The notes below the pieces were generated by a model. The model ran no database searches, had not been told where the DNA came from, and saw nothing but the letters and a program-made list of their open reading frames with translations. Positions 32,614 through 40,534 of a stretch of DNA of 46,894 bases are shown one piece after another. The position numbers were made by a program, and so were the translations under genes. The DNA is from Clostridia bacterium (GTDB lineage: Bacteria; Bacillota; Clostridia; Oscillospirales; CAG-272), in the NCBI GenBank assembly GCA_017504605.1, contig JAFVQW010000045.1, positions 1 to 46,894 of the forward strand. Reading direction: 5' to 3'. How positions within the stretch are numbered: the first letter of the stretch is position 1; each line of letters starts with the position of its first letter.

Positions 32614-33702
32614 ATGCTGTCAAAAAATATAAATCTTAGAGGAAAGACCGTTCTCGTCACGGGAGCGGCAGGCTTTATAGGAGCTAATTTGGTTATGCGC
32701 CTTCTCGCCTCGGGCGAGGAGCTTCGTGTCGTGGGGCTTGATAATTTGAACGACTACTACGACCCGGCTCTTAAGGAATTCAGACTGCGTGAGATAGAGA
32801 AATGCGCTAAGGCGAGTGCCGGCGAGTGGATTTTTGTCAAGGGCGATATCTCTGACAAGGCTGCGGTTATGTCACTGTTCGGTGAATATGCCTTTAGCGT
32901 GGTTGTAAATCTTGCGGCACAGGCAGGGGTGAGGTACTCGATAACCAATCCCGATGCGTATATAGAGTCCAATCTCGTGGGCTTCTACAACATTCTCGAG
33001 GCGTGCCGCAAATATCCCGTGGAGCATTTGGTGTATGCCTCGAGCTCGTCGGTCTACGGAAGTAATAAAAAAATTCCGTATTCCACCGATGATATGGTTG
33101 ACAATCCCGTCAGCCTCTATGCCGCGACGAAGAAGTCAAACGAGCTTATGGCGCACGCATACAGTAAGCTTTATAATATTCCCACAACGGCGCTTCGCTT
33201 TTTTACGGTTTACGGCCCTGCGGGAAGACCGGATATGGCTTATTTTGGCTTTACCAACAAGCTCGTTTCGGGTAAAACGATTGAAATCTTCAACTTTGGA
33301 AAATGTAAAAGAGACTTTACATATGTCGATGACATAGTAGAGGGAGTAATGCGGGTTATGGAGACGGCTCCCGAGCGTGCGCTCGGCGAGGACGGGCTTT
33401 TTATCCCGCCGTACAAGGTTTATAATATAGGTAACAGCTCTCCCGAAAATCTGCTCGATTTCGTTAAGATTTTGAGTGAGGAGCTCGTCAGAGCCGGGGT
33501 TCTTCCCGCCGATTACGATTTTGAGGCGCACAAGACCCTCGTTCCCATGCAGCCCGGCGACGTACCCGTGACCTATGCAGATACCTCGGCGCTTTTACGC
33601 GATTTTGGCTTTAAGCCTGCGACACCGTTGCGTGAGGGGCTTCGCCGCTTCGCCGAGTGGTATTACGCCTTTTATATAAAGGAAGAAAAAAATGAAAAAT
33701 AA
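32614..33702 (+). CDS. UDP-glucuronate 4-epimerase
   Basis: A 362-residue extended SDR. GAAGFIGANLVMRLL, DNLNDYYDPALKEFRL, NLAAQAGVRYSITNPDAYIESNLVGF and SSSSVYGSNKKIPYS are near-diagnostic for UDP-glucuronate 4-epimerases of the Cap1J/LpsL type. The catalytic pair is YAATK. It interconverts UDP-glucuronate and UDP-galacturonate and completes the route started by Ugd encoded at 25957. AGGA is 8 bases before the ATG. It overlaps the next gene by 11 bases. Confidence 0.92.
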   Translation: MLSKNINLRGKTVLVTGAAGFIGANLVMRLLASGEELRVVGLDNLNDYYDPALKEFRLREIEKCAKASAGEWIFVKGDISDKAAVMSLFGEYAFSVVVNLAAQAGVRYSITNPDAYIESNLVGFYNILEACRKYPVEHLVYASSSSVYGSNKKIPYSTDDMVDNPVSLYAATKKSNELMAHAYSKLYNIPTTALRFFTVYGPAGRPDMAYFGFTNKLVSGKTIEIFNFGKCKRDFTYVDDIVEGVMRVMETAPERALGEDGLFIPPYKVYNIGNSSPENLLDFVKILSEELVRAGVLPADYDFEAHKTLVPMQPGDVPVTYADTSALLRDFGFKPATPLREGLRRFAEWYYAFYIKEEKNEK

Positions 33703-34360
33703 GATTTGCACGGTTATTTTAGGTGTGGCTGTGGCGGTGATGATACTGACCTTTTCGATTGGGCTGCCGATTTATTTCAGGCCCTTTTATTACTGGCAGA
33801 TTGAGCCGCTCGACATTCCGTTTTACACCGATAAAACGGTGGAAGAGATACGCGCGGGCTACGACGAGGTGCTCGATTACCTGACGCTCCCCGGAGGGGA
33901 GTTCGGGGCGGGCTCGTTCGCCTTCTCCGAGGAGGGGGCGGCGCACTTCGCCGACTGCAAGGTGCTCTTTAACCTCAATTTCTTCGCCTTCCTCATTTCC
34001 TCGGCGGCGGTTATTTTGCTCGTTATCCTCGCACGGCGCGGGCGTGTCGCGCTTTGGAGGCCCTTCGGGCTTGATATACCCTTTTTCTCTGGGGCGGGGG
34101 TGCTCGGGGCGTTTCTCCTTATCGGCGCTGTCGTTGCCGCCGATTTCGACACGGCGTTCGCCGTATTCCACGCCATCTTCTTTCCCGGTAAGGATAACTG
34201 GCTCTTTGACCCCGCGACCGACGAGATTATCGGGGCTATGCCCGAGGAGTTCTTTATGAACTGCGCTATTCTTATAGTTTCGTCGATTATAATTATATCG
34301 CTTACGCTTATGGTGATTAGCATTGTCAGAAAGCATAAAACCAAAAAAACGGTTGAGTAA
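33692..34360 (+). CDS. Lit-like DUF1461 membrane protein
   Basis: A 222-residue membrane protein of the DUF1461/TIGR01906 family, which includes Lit, the lipoprotein intramolecular transacylase that moves an acyl chain onto the N-terminal Cys. It has four hydrophobic segments at ~5-28, 92-115, 130-155 and 192-212, with an extracytoplasmic loop after the first. Two conserved histidines are seen, H85 (EEGAAHFADCK) and H160 (VFHAIFFPGKDNWLFDP). I recall two histidines of Lit near these positions as essential. It is the last gene of the exopolysaccharide operon, and its stop codon lies inside the terminator hairpin. Whether it modifies lipoproteins or a lipid carrier here is unknown. Confidence 0.72.
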   Translation: MKNKICTVILGVAVAVMILTFSIGLPIYFRPFYYWQIEPLDIPFYTDKTVEEIRAGYDEVLDYLTLPGGEFGAGSFAFSEEGAAHFADCKVLFNLNFFAFLISSAAVILLVILARRGRVALWRPFGLDIPFFSGAGVLGAFLLIGAVVAADFDTAFAVFHAIFFPGKDNWLFDPATDEIIGAMPEEFFMNCAILIVSSIIIISLTLMVISIVRKHKTKKTVE

Positions 34361-34373
34361 TCAACCGTTTTTT
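34344..34373. terminator. Bidirectional terminator holding two stop codons
   Basis: AAAAAACGGTTGA, a GTAA loop and TCAACCGTTTTTT form a 13-bp stem with T-runs on both strands. The plus-strand stop TAA lies in the loop and the minus-strand stop TGA is the adjacent triplet, so both genes end within the hairpin. Confidence 0.9.
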
Positions 34374-35182
34374 ACTTGCTTGCGGTATTTCTGCGGCGAG
34401 AGGCCGCGGCGCTTCTTAAATAGTTTCGAGAAGTAGGTGTAGCTCTCTATGCCGACCGCCTCGGCAATCTCGTAGGAGCTCGCATCGGTCTCGGCGAGCA
34501 GGCGCTCGGCGCGCTTTATCCGGCGCTCGCTTACGTATTCGCTTACCGTCATGCCGAAGGAGCTGCGGAAGCTCTTATATAGGAAATTCTTTGACACGTA
34601 TAGCGCCTCTGCAAGACGGCTGACCGATAAATCCTCTTTTAGATGTTTATCTATATAATCGGCGGCACGGGTTATAAAGTCGTTGTATTCGACCTCTATC
34701 GCACCGTCGAAGAGGATATTCGAGACGAGGCTTTTAAGCGAGGCCAGCTGAGGCTCGCTCAGATAGGTTGTCTTAGCGTAGCTCTCCGTAATTAAGTCCT
34801 CGGATATTCCGAGGGACAAAAGGTGCTCCCGTGTTGCTTCGTCGAGCTCGTTCGAGGTTCTCACGCGCCCTATCAGTATATGCCCGGTTATCACGCCGTC
34901 CTTGATTATCGGGACCGCCGTATCGCACAGTCCCGCGTGGCAAATATGCGACACGGGGCGCATTTCCTCCGTTGCACGCTCTATCATCTCGCGGTCACAG
35001 CTCGAGCAGCGTAGGCTTCCCTCGGGGGAGGTAAGCACGGCGCGGCAAAAGCCGTCCTCGCGGCTCTCATAGGCGAAAAGCGAGTTGTATTTCGTATCGA
35101 GTATTCGCATAGCAAGACCCGTAAGAGTACATAACTCGGTCACGGTCTTCTTTAGCTTCTCCATATTATATTTAATAGCCAT
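34361..35182 (-). CDS. AraC family regulator with PocR sensor domain
   Basis: A 273-residue regulator. Residues ~8-170 form a PocR-type ligand domain with five cysteines, C46, C59, C62, C81 and C86 (RCSSCDREM, HICHAGLCDTAVPI), which could bind a metal or cluster. The C-terminal AraC domain carries LSVSRLAEALYVSKNFLYKSFRSSFG and ASSYEIAEAVGIESYTYFSKLFKKRRG. An upstream ATG in frame at 35251 lies within or before the promoter and is rejected. GGGGG precedes the ATG at 35182. PocR of Salmonella responds to propanediol. The divergent glycosidase gene is the probable target. Confidence 0.87.
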   Translation of the reverse strand: MAIKYNMEKLKKTVTELCTLTGLAMRILDTKYNSLFAYESREDGFCRAVLTSPEGSLRCSSCDREMIERATEEMRPVSHICHAGLCDTAVPIIKDGVITGHILIGRVRTSNELDEATREHLLSLGISEDLITESYAKTTYLSEPQLASLKSLVSNILFDGAIEVEYNDFITRAADYIDKHLKEDLSVSRLAEALYVSKNFLYKSFRSSFGMTVSEYVSERRIKRAERLLAETDASSYEIAEAVGIESYTYFSKLFKKRRGLSPQKYRKQVKNG

Positions 35183-35201
35183 ATCCGTACCCCCGATTAC
35201 T

Positions 35202-35230
35202 ATGATATAACAAAAGGCGCGGAAAGTCAA
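35202..35230 (-). promoter_or_regulatory. SigA-type promoter of the PocR-AraC gene
   Basis: Minus-strand TTGACT (35230-35225) and TATCAT (35207-35202) are 17 bases apart, followed by the GGGGG ribosome site. Confidence 0.72.
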
Positions 35231-35291
35231 CTGATTTTCCTTTTTTTGCATTCTCGGGAAGATATGGCAACTTTATGGGAAGAAAAAGGGC

Positions 35292-35320
35292 TTGCAAAAG
35301 AAACGCCTTTGATATACAAT
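35292..35320 (+). promoter_or_regulatory. SigA-type promoter of the divergent glycosidase gene
   Basis: TTGCAA at 35292-35297 and TACAAT at 35315-35320 are 17 bases apart. The -35 box departs from consensus, as expected for an activator-dependent promoter next to an AraC gene. Confidence 0.65.
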
Positions 35321-35367
35321 TTGAGTGAAGAATACGCGCGTGCGGTAAACAAAAAGGAAGCAGAGAT

Positions 35368-37224
35368 ATGAAAAGCACTCTTGAATGGCAAAGACCGAAA
35401 ACGACGAGAAGATACATACACCCCCCGATGTCCGAGAGAATGTACACTCTTTGGCGCGAGGGAAAAATTATTTTTGCGGGTAGCGACCTCGCGGTAAGGG
35501 GAGAGTATTTCGACCTCGTGTCTGCGGGGATGTGGTTTCTTCACGGCAAGGATAACAGCCAGTTCGATTTCCGTGAGACCGAGATGCTTCAGCACGAGGA
35601 CGGTATTCCCGTCCACGCTCAAAAATTCAAGCTCGGTGCGTTCGATTTTACACTCGAGTGCTTCTCGGACTTTGGGCTTGCTCCGCGTTGCTTCGTAGAG
35701 GCGCGTGTCGAGAACCCTACTGCCGAGGCGGCAAGCGAGACGCTCTCCTTCCTGCTCAGAACCGCCAAGGAGGCGGAGCTCGTCTTTGGTGCACCCGACG
35801 TGTACGCACCGTACGCTCCCGACGTTAACGAGTGGTATAAGCAGAAGGCTACCTGGCGCGCGGAGGGGGACACCCTCACCGACGGGGAGAGACGGATAAA
35901 GATGATGGGCGATATCGCCTTTAATTTCTCCGAGAAGACCGGTATCGCGACGGCGAGATTAAATCTTGAGCCGGGCGAGGTGCGTGTGTGCCGCTTCGCC
36001 TTTGATATGGGCGAGGTCGGAGAATTCGACTATGAGGCGGCGCGTGCCGAGTGCATTAGTGCCTGGGAGCGCGAGCTTGCCAAAATCAATAAGCTTCCCG
36101 AGGCAATTCTTGCCGACGGGGCAAAGGTGAGAATGATAAAAAATCTCACCGTACAGCTTCTTCAGTGCTTTACTCGCCCCCGCGGTCATAACTTCGTGCT
36201 TGCCCGTCAGGGAGGTCTTCAGCGTCAGGTGTGGGCGTACGAGACTATGCCCGTTCTCGAGGCGCTTTGGAAAATTGGTGACTTCGACGATTACGTAGAG
36301 CCTATTATGGAGATTTACTTCAACGAGTTCTTTACCGAGAGCGGCGAGATTACTCCGTTCGCTATTCCCTGGGCTATGGCTACGGCAAACGTGCTGACAA
36401 GCTTCGGTGACTATGCGCTTTACCGCGGTGACAGAGAGTATTTTGAGAAGTATTCCGACCGTGCGTATCGCTCGTTTTTATGGATAAAGGGCAAGCGTCT
36501 CGGCGCTGAGGAGGCGGCAAAAGATAACCTCGTGGCAGGGCTCTTCCCGCCTATGAGAAGCTGTGACGACGAGTTCGTTTTTCAGTCCTGGGCAAACACC
36601 GATACCTTTAATATTCGCGGACTTACGGCACTCGGCGAGGCGTTCGCCGCCTTTGGAGATGAGCGTGCCGCGGAAATTCTGGCCGAGCGCGACGACTATC
36701 TCGCGGTTATGAGGTCGTGCTGGAGACAGCACGCGGACAAATACCCCGAGGGCAGCCTTACCGTTCCGTTCTCTCCCTCGCTTCCCGACGAGGTGGTAAG
36801 CCAAAAATTCACCTTCAGCCCTCCTCTGCCTTACGTCATTGAGTGTCTTGATATAGACGAAATGGAGGTGGAGAGAATTATCGCTACCTATACCGAGCGC
36901 GGTATGATAAGGGGCGGTCTCTACGACAGAATGCCTGACAGAAGGAGCGACGGCTCGACGCAGTATAATCTTGATGAAAACGGCAAGTGCCTCGTGTGGT
37001 ACGTTGCTAATCAGGAATACCTGTGGTTTAAGTATTTTCTCCGTCACGGTATGCGCGAGCGCTGTCTTGAAATTCTTGACTGTAACGAAAGATACGCTAT
37101 GTCCGACGAGTACTATATGCAGGAGCGCTATCACCAGAGCAATCCCTATTTCAACCCCTGGAGCCCGAACGCCTCGGCGAACGGCAGGACGATATGTATG
37201 CTGGTGGATTTTGCAACTACTTAA
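35368..37224 (+). CDS. Putative six-hairpin glycoside hydrolase, family not assigned
   Basis: A 618-residue cytoplasmic protein without signal peptide. The first ~230 residues form a beta-rich domain (FRETEMLQHEDGIPVHAQKFKLG, RVCRFAFDMGE). From residue ~260 an alpha/alpha barrel follows (GHNFVLARQGGLQRQVWAYETMPVLEALWKIG, FAIPWAMATANVLTSFGDYALYRGDREYFEKY, AFAAFGDERAAEILAERDDYLAVM), as in GH63/GH78/GH94-type enzymes. Candidate acids are E in WAYETM and D in FNIRG/QSWANTDTFN, but no catalytic pair can be named. It is a single-gene unit divergent from the PocR-AraC regulator. Specificity is unknown. It may be a new or little-known family. Confidence 0.65.
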   Translation: MKSTLEWQRPKTTRRYIHPPMSERMYTLWREGKIIFAGSDLAVRGEYFDLVSAGMWFLHGKDNSQFDFRETEMLQHEDGIPVHAQKFKLGAFDFTLECFSDFGLAPRCFVEARVENPTAEAASETLSFLLRTAKEAELVFGAPDVYAPYAPDVNEWYKQKATWRAEGDTLTDGERRIKMMGDIAFNFSEKTGIATARLNLEPGEVRVCRFAFDMGEVGEFDYEAARAECISAWERELAKINKLPEAILADGAKVRMIKNLTVQLLQCFTRPRGHNFVLARQGGLQRQVWAYETMPVLEALWKIGDFDDYVEPIMEIYFNEFFTESGEITPFAIPWAMATANVLTSFGDYALYRGDREYFEKYSDRAYRSFLWIKGKRLGAEEAAKDNLVAGLFPPMRSCDDEFVFQSWANTDTFNIRGLTALGEAFAAFGDERAAEILAERDDYLAVMRSCWRQHADKYPEGSLTVPFSPSLPDEVVSQKFTFSPPLPYVIECLDIDEMEVERIIATYTERGMIRGGLYDRMPDRRSDGSTQYNLDENGKCLVWYVANQEYLWFKYFLRHGMRERCLEILDCNERYAMSDEYYMQERYHQSNPYFNPWSPNASANGRTICMLVDFATT

Positions 37225-37230
37225 AAAAAC

Positions 37231-37273
37231 TATAAAAACGGTGAGAAGCATTACGCTTCTCACCGTTTTTATA
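37231..37273. terminator. Bidirectional terminator
   Basis: A 19-bp perfect stem (TATAAAAACGGTGAGAAGC and complement) with a 5-base loop, followed by T-runs on both strands. The minus-strand gene's last codons extend into it by 5 bases. Confidence 0.92.
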
Positions 37274-37835
37274 TCACGCCCTGCCGATTTCGCAGTCTTT
37301 TTAATGCCGACTGAAGCTTCGGTGTATTGTATCTTAGGACGACAGTCGGTAAAATATTGAGATACAGGTTCACGAGCGCGACGGGCAGGGCGACCGTGAA
37401 CGAGCAGACGCTCCACACCGTCAGCATAGCGAGGAAGCCCGCGGGGTAGGAGAGCCTGTGCGTCAAGACACCCTTATGGCACTCGATGATAAATTTCTCA
37501 ATATAGGCGGGATTATTCGGCTCGAGGAGTGCCCTCTTACTGAAGCCGCCGATACCGCCGAGCTCCCACACCTTGTCCTTCCAGCGCCTCACACCGAGGC
37601 GGAGATAGAGGTCAACCTCGCGCTTCGATACCCTATAGGCTGGGCTGTCAATCTTATACCATCTGTCGGGAGTAAGCTTAATTATAATGGCAATAGAGCC
37701 GTCGATTGCAAACTGCAGTGCAACGCACCATACCGTGACGGCAATAATATAATACCACGCGCCGGTGCCGAGGGCGATATTTACCGCCGCGATAATTGAG
37801 GCGGCGATGCCGATTACCGTGAGATACAGCTTCAT
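37269..37835 (-). CDS. CrtO-like membrane acyltransferase family protein
   Basis: A 188-residue membrane protein with hydrophobic segments at ~4-22, 25-50 and 128-160. Similarity to staphylococcal glycosyl-4,4'-diaponeurosporenoate acyltransferase (CrtO) is visible in order: LGVRRWKDKVWELGG (CrtO has VRKWKHKILDG), IEKFIIECHKGVLTHRLS, and VLRYNTPKLQSALKRLRNRQG (CrtO QRYNRPRL). No carotenoid genes are present, so a lipid or glycolipid acceptor is more likely. It overlaps the PlsC-like gene by ATGA and is last in the GT8 operon. Confidence 0.72.
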   Translation of the reverse strand: MKLYLTVIGIAASIIAAVNIALGTGAWYYIIAVTVWCVALQFAIDGSIAIIIKLTPDRWYKIDSPAYRVSKREVDLYLRLGVRRWKDKVWELGGIGGFSKRALLEPNNPAYIEKFIIECHKGVLTHRLSYPAGFLAMLTVWSVCSFTVALPVALVNLYLNILPTVVLRYNTPKLQSALKRLRNRQGVI

Positions 37836-38677
37836 TCCGCGCCCTCGCTACTTGCATAGACGAGGGGCGTACCGTAGAAGCTCTCGTACACTCTGACCCA
37901 GGCCTCGTAGTTCTCGTTTCTCATTTTCTCTCGCGCCTCGCGTGCGGGGAGCGACGTGTCGGGATAGATTGCGGGGAGAATATGAAGGGTGTATTCCTGA
38001 ACGGGGAAGCCGTCGCCGTCGAGTCTTTCGCCGTCCTCCATAGTGATAAATACAGGCACTATCGGAGCGTTATTTTTTACCGCGAGCGAGAAGGCGCCGT
38101 CCTGCATAGGACGGGGCTTCCTATAATTCCACCACATTCCCTGCTCGGGGTAGATGAGTATCGTCTCGCCGCGTGCGAGAAGAGTCTCGACCGCCCTCAT
38201 AAATTTTTTCATCGTTGAAAGCTGGCTCGAGAGGGGAAGGGTATTGCAGTGGCGCATAAAGAGGCCGAAGGGCTTCGGCGGGTTGGTGTAGTTGCCCTCG
38301 CGGATAACCTTATAGAGCATTTTACCGTCCATACTGTCGCGAAGCGCACGCCAGACGGCGTAGTTGTCGCCGACGCTGAAGTGGTTGCAGGTAACGATTT
38401 TACCGCCCTCTACGGCCCGGAAGTTCTCGATGCCGCGAACCTCCTTTATAACGAGCTGACCCTGCTTTATCATTTTTTCAAAGAAGCGCGTGCCGCAGAA
38501 ATTGGCTATTTTGTTCTTTATCTTACTCGAGAGCCTCTCGTTGAGATAGTCTACGTCGCCCGGCATAAGCGGATAGGTCTCGGGGTCGTCCTCGACGTCG
38601 AGGTGCCAGAGCTGTTGTCTTTCGAGCTCGTCTATTCTCTTTAATATTTCAAGTCTTGCCGCCGATTTCTCCATCAT
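37832..38677 (-). CDS. Lysophospholipid acyltransferase, PlsC-like
   Basis: A 281-residue acyltransferase of the PlsC/LPLAT family. The catalytic H-x4-D motif is CNHFSVGDNY near residue 98, and the acceptor-binding motif is LIYPEQGMWWNYRKPR (PEQG where PlsC has PEGT). The N-terminal ~60 residues are charged and unusual. There are two adjacent ATGs. That at 38677 overlaps the GT8 stop by ATGA and that at 38674 is better spaced from GAGGTG. It would acylate a glycerol-phosphate or glycolipid acceptor. It lies between the GT8 enzyme and the CrtO-like acyltransferase. Confidence 0.86.
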   Translation of the reverse strand: MMEKSAARLEILKRIDELERQQLWHLDVEDDPETYPLMPGDVDYLNERLSSKIKNKIANFCGTRFFEKMIKQGQLVIKEVRGIENFRAVEGGKIVTCNHFSVGDNYAVWRALRDSMDGKMLYKVIREGNYTNPPKPFGLFMRHCNTLPLSSQLSTMKKFMRAVETLLARGETILIYPEQGMWWNYRKPRPMQDGAFSLAVKNNAPIVPVFITMEDGERLDGDGFPVQEYTLHILPAIYPDTSLPAREAREKMRNENYEAWVRVYESFYGTPLVYASSEGAE

Positions 38678-39630
38678 TTCACCTCGACTGCGGTGAGCCT
38701 CTTTGCAAAGGTGTCGTCGCTCTCTACAATACTCAGCGCGTGCTCGAGTATCTCGGCAGCGGCCGCCTCCTTTTTGGCGCGATCCTCTTCGCTAAAGCCC
38801 GCCTTGTTCTTAAGTATTTTATCATAAAAGGGGGATTTTCTTGCATAGCGCCAAAAATATTCGCCGTCCTCGACGTCGTCGTACTGCCAGGGCTTCTTAT
38901 AGAGCGCGTAGTGTACGATGTTTTTCTTTCCCTCGCAGGGGTATGCCATAGGCTCCTTGTTCCAGCCGCTCGGGAGAGAAAAAATCTTGCCGTCGCAAAG
39001 ATAGTTTAGATATGCCTGGTCGGGGTCGAGCAGGTCGAAGTCGTAGCGTGAAATAAGCTCGACGAAGCGCTCCTCGATGCCGTATTTTCTGAAGGCCTCG
39101 GTGTTGATGACGAGAACGCCCGCGTTGACGTACCCGTCGGGGTTAACTCCGAGTGCGCGCTCGGCGTAGAGCCTGAATTCGGGCGTGCTTCTTACGAACT
39201 CCTCGGGCGCGGCGGCTAAGATGTTGTTACCGATAGGCATATTGTAGAGCTCGGAGACGTCGCCGAGGACCACGAGGTCGCAGTCGAGGTAGAGCACCTT
39301 GTTATACTCGGGAAAGAGCGAGGCAATGAAAAGCCTGTAATAGGTTACGACCGAGAAGTGATATACGTTCTTGAATTTTTCCTTTATATTGATAAGCTCC
39401 TCGGATATATCGAGAAAATCTATGCGGAAGCCCTCGCGCTCGTTCTTCTTTACAAGCTCCACGTTTTCGGGAGCGAGCCCCGTGTTCAAAACGATAATTC
39501 TGTAGCTATATTCGCGCGAGGCGTTGTCTATAAGTGACGAGAGGGCAACGTCGAGATAGGGTATGTAGTTGTCATCGGTTGAGAAAAAAATCGGAATTTC
39601 CTCTTTAGAATTATAAAAAGTGTCGGACAT
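38674..39630 (-). CDS. Glycosyltransferase family 8
   Basis: A 318-residue retaining glycosyltransferase. IPIFFSTDDNYIPYLDVALSSL, FSVVTYYRLFIASLFPEYNKVLYLDCDLVVLGD (DxD as DCD) and YVNAGVLVINTEAFRKYG are standard GT8 motifs. HYALYKKPWQ near residue 235 is the metal-binding HxxxxKPW motif. AAAGGAG precedes the ATG. It is first of a three-gene operon with two acyltransferases, which suggests synthesis of an acylated glycolipid or glycosyl-lipid anchor. Confidence 0.9.
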   Translation of the reverse strand: MSDTFYNSKEEIPIFFSTDDNYIPYLDVALSSLIDNASREYSYRIIVLNTGLAPENVELVKKNEREGFRIDFLDISEELINIKEKFKNVYHFSVVTYYRLFIASLFPEYNKVLYLDCDLVVLGDVSELYNMPIGNNILAAAPEEFVRSTPEFRLYAERALGVNPDGYVNAGVLVINTEAFRKYGIEERFVELISRYDFDLLDPDQAYLNYLCDGKIFSLPSGWNKEPMAYPCEGKKNIVHYALYKKPWQYDDVEDGEYFWRYARKSPFYDKILKNKAGFSEEDRAKKEAAAAEILEHALSIVESDDTFAKRLTAVEVK

Positions 39631-39672
39631 TGTTGAGTACTCCTTTAATTTCCGTGCTTTTGCTACAAGGCT

Positions 39673-39701
39673 ATTATATCCGCGCGAGGGCGAAAAGTAA
39701 A
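39673..39701 (-). promoter_or_regulatory. SigA-type promoter of the GT8-plsC-crtO-like operon
   Basis: Minus-strand TTTACT (39701-39696) and TATAAT (39678-39673) are 17 bases apart. A perfect CCCGTAGAG-TTT-CTCTACGGG hairpin lies 40 bases upstream at 39741-39761 and could be an operator. Confidence 0.72.
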
Positions 39702-39740
39702 CCTACTGCTCGGGGAATTGGGCTCTCCTATTTTTCCACT

Positions 39741-39761
39741 CCCGTAGAGTTTCTCTACGGG
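39741..39761. repeat. 9-bp perfect hairpin upstream of the GT8 operon
   Basis: CCCGTAGAG and CTCTACGGG are separated by TTT. CTCTACG is repeated directly 11 bases later (39763-39770). There is no T-run, so it is not a normal terminator. Confidence 0.5.
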
Positions 39762-39785
39762 CTCTCTACGCACAGTAGAATAATA

Positions 39786-39818
39786 AAAAAGCCGCTTAAT
39801 TTAAGCGGCTTTTTGTAT
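39786..39818 (-). terminator. Terminator of the XRE membrane regulator
   Basis: GCCGCTTAA and TTAAGCGGC, with a very small loop, are flanked by A6 and T5 runs. It lies just after the minus-strand gene ending at 39827. Confidence 0.85.
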
Positions 39819-39826
39819 ATAATTGT

Positions 39827-40441
39827 TTACATCTGCTCCTCTTCCGTCCTTTTTGGCTTCCTTACGAAGGACCAGAGGACGACTACTACCTGTCCGGCCG
39901 CGCCGAGCAGGTATATAAGCGCTATATTGATTCCCACCTGGAGAAAGGTAATGTGGAGCGCGGCGAGAAGAGACCAGATAAGTGCGGAGATGATAAGATA
40001 ATTGTTACGCGGGTTAAACCAAATCGAGTTAAATACGAGCTTGACTATAACCGCGACGGGCAGCGCCCAGACGAGGAAGAGCCACTGGAACGAGGCCGAC
40101 TCGGTCACAAGCGAGGTGATGATAAAGGCGAAAACCGCGACAATCCACGCGCAGCTCTCGGATATATAGGAAATAGCCTTCCTGTTATATATAGGCTCGG
40201 GTCGGCGCGGCTTCTTACGCGTGTCGGTCACGTCGGCGCGGACGAGATAATCGAGGCTGACACCGAAGATGTCGGCCATCTGCACGAGGACAGCGACGTC
40301 GGGCGTAGACTCGCCACGCTCCCACTTCGATATGGTTTTATCCGAGTAGTTGAGCTGCTGTGCAAGCTCAATCTGCGTCATCTCGTTACGGATACGGAGC
40401 TCGGTGATATTCTTCGCTACGTTGGTTCTTACATCAAGCAC
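39827..40441 (-). CDS. XRE regulator with C-terminal membrane domain
   Basis: A 204-residue protein. Residues ~8-65 are a Cro/CI-type helix-turn-helix (LRIRNEMTQIELAQQLNYSDKTISKWERGESTPDVAVLVQMADIF). About four hydrophobic helices fill residues 90-190, so the DNA-binding domain is tethered to the membrane. Such proteins are common in Clostridia and are thought to answer envelope or peptide signals. Translation starts at GTG, set by AAAGGAG 7 bases upstream. Target genes unknown. The GT8/acyltransferase operon lies next on the same strand. Confidence 0.88.
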   Translation of the reverse strand: MLDVRTNVAKNITELRIRNEMTQIELAQQLNYSDKTISKWERGESTPDVAVLVQMADIFGVSLDYLVRADVTDTRKKPRRPEPIYNRKAISYISESCAWIVAVFAFIITSLVTESASFQWLFLVWALPVAVIVKLVFNSIWFNPRNNYLIISALIWSLLAALHITFLQVGINIALIYLLGAAGQVVVVLWSFVRKPKRTEEEQM

Positions 40442-40474
40442 GGTGTTCTCCTTTCAATGGTGTCATCTTTTTAC

Positions 40475-40503
40475 ATTATACAACAACACTCGATTTTTTT
40501 CAA
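40475..40503 (-). promoter_or_regulatory. SigA-type promoter of the XRE membrane regulator
   Basis: Minus-strand TTGAAA (40503-40498) and TATAAT (40480-40475) are 17 bases apart. Confidence 0.75.
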
Positions 40504-40534
40504 GCGCTTTTCCACTTAAAAAGCTTCAATTTTA

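Noticed and set aside
17236..34360. Prophage or integrative element origin of the polysaccharide cluster
   Set aside because: No integrase, transposase, attachment-site repeats or phage genes flank it, although tRNA genes lie to its left.
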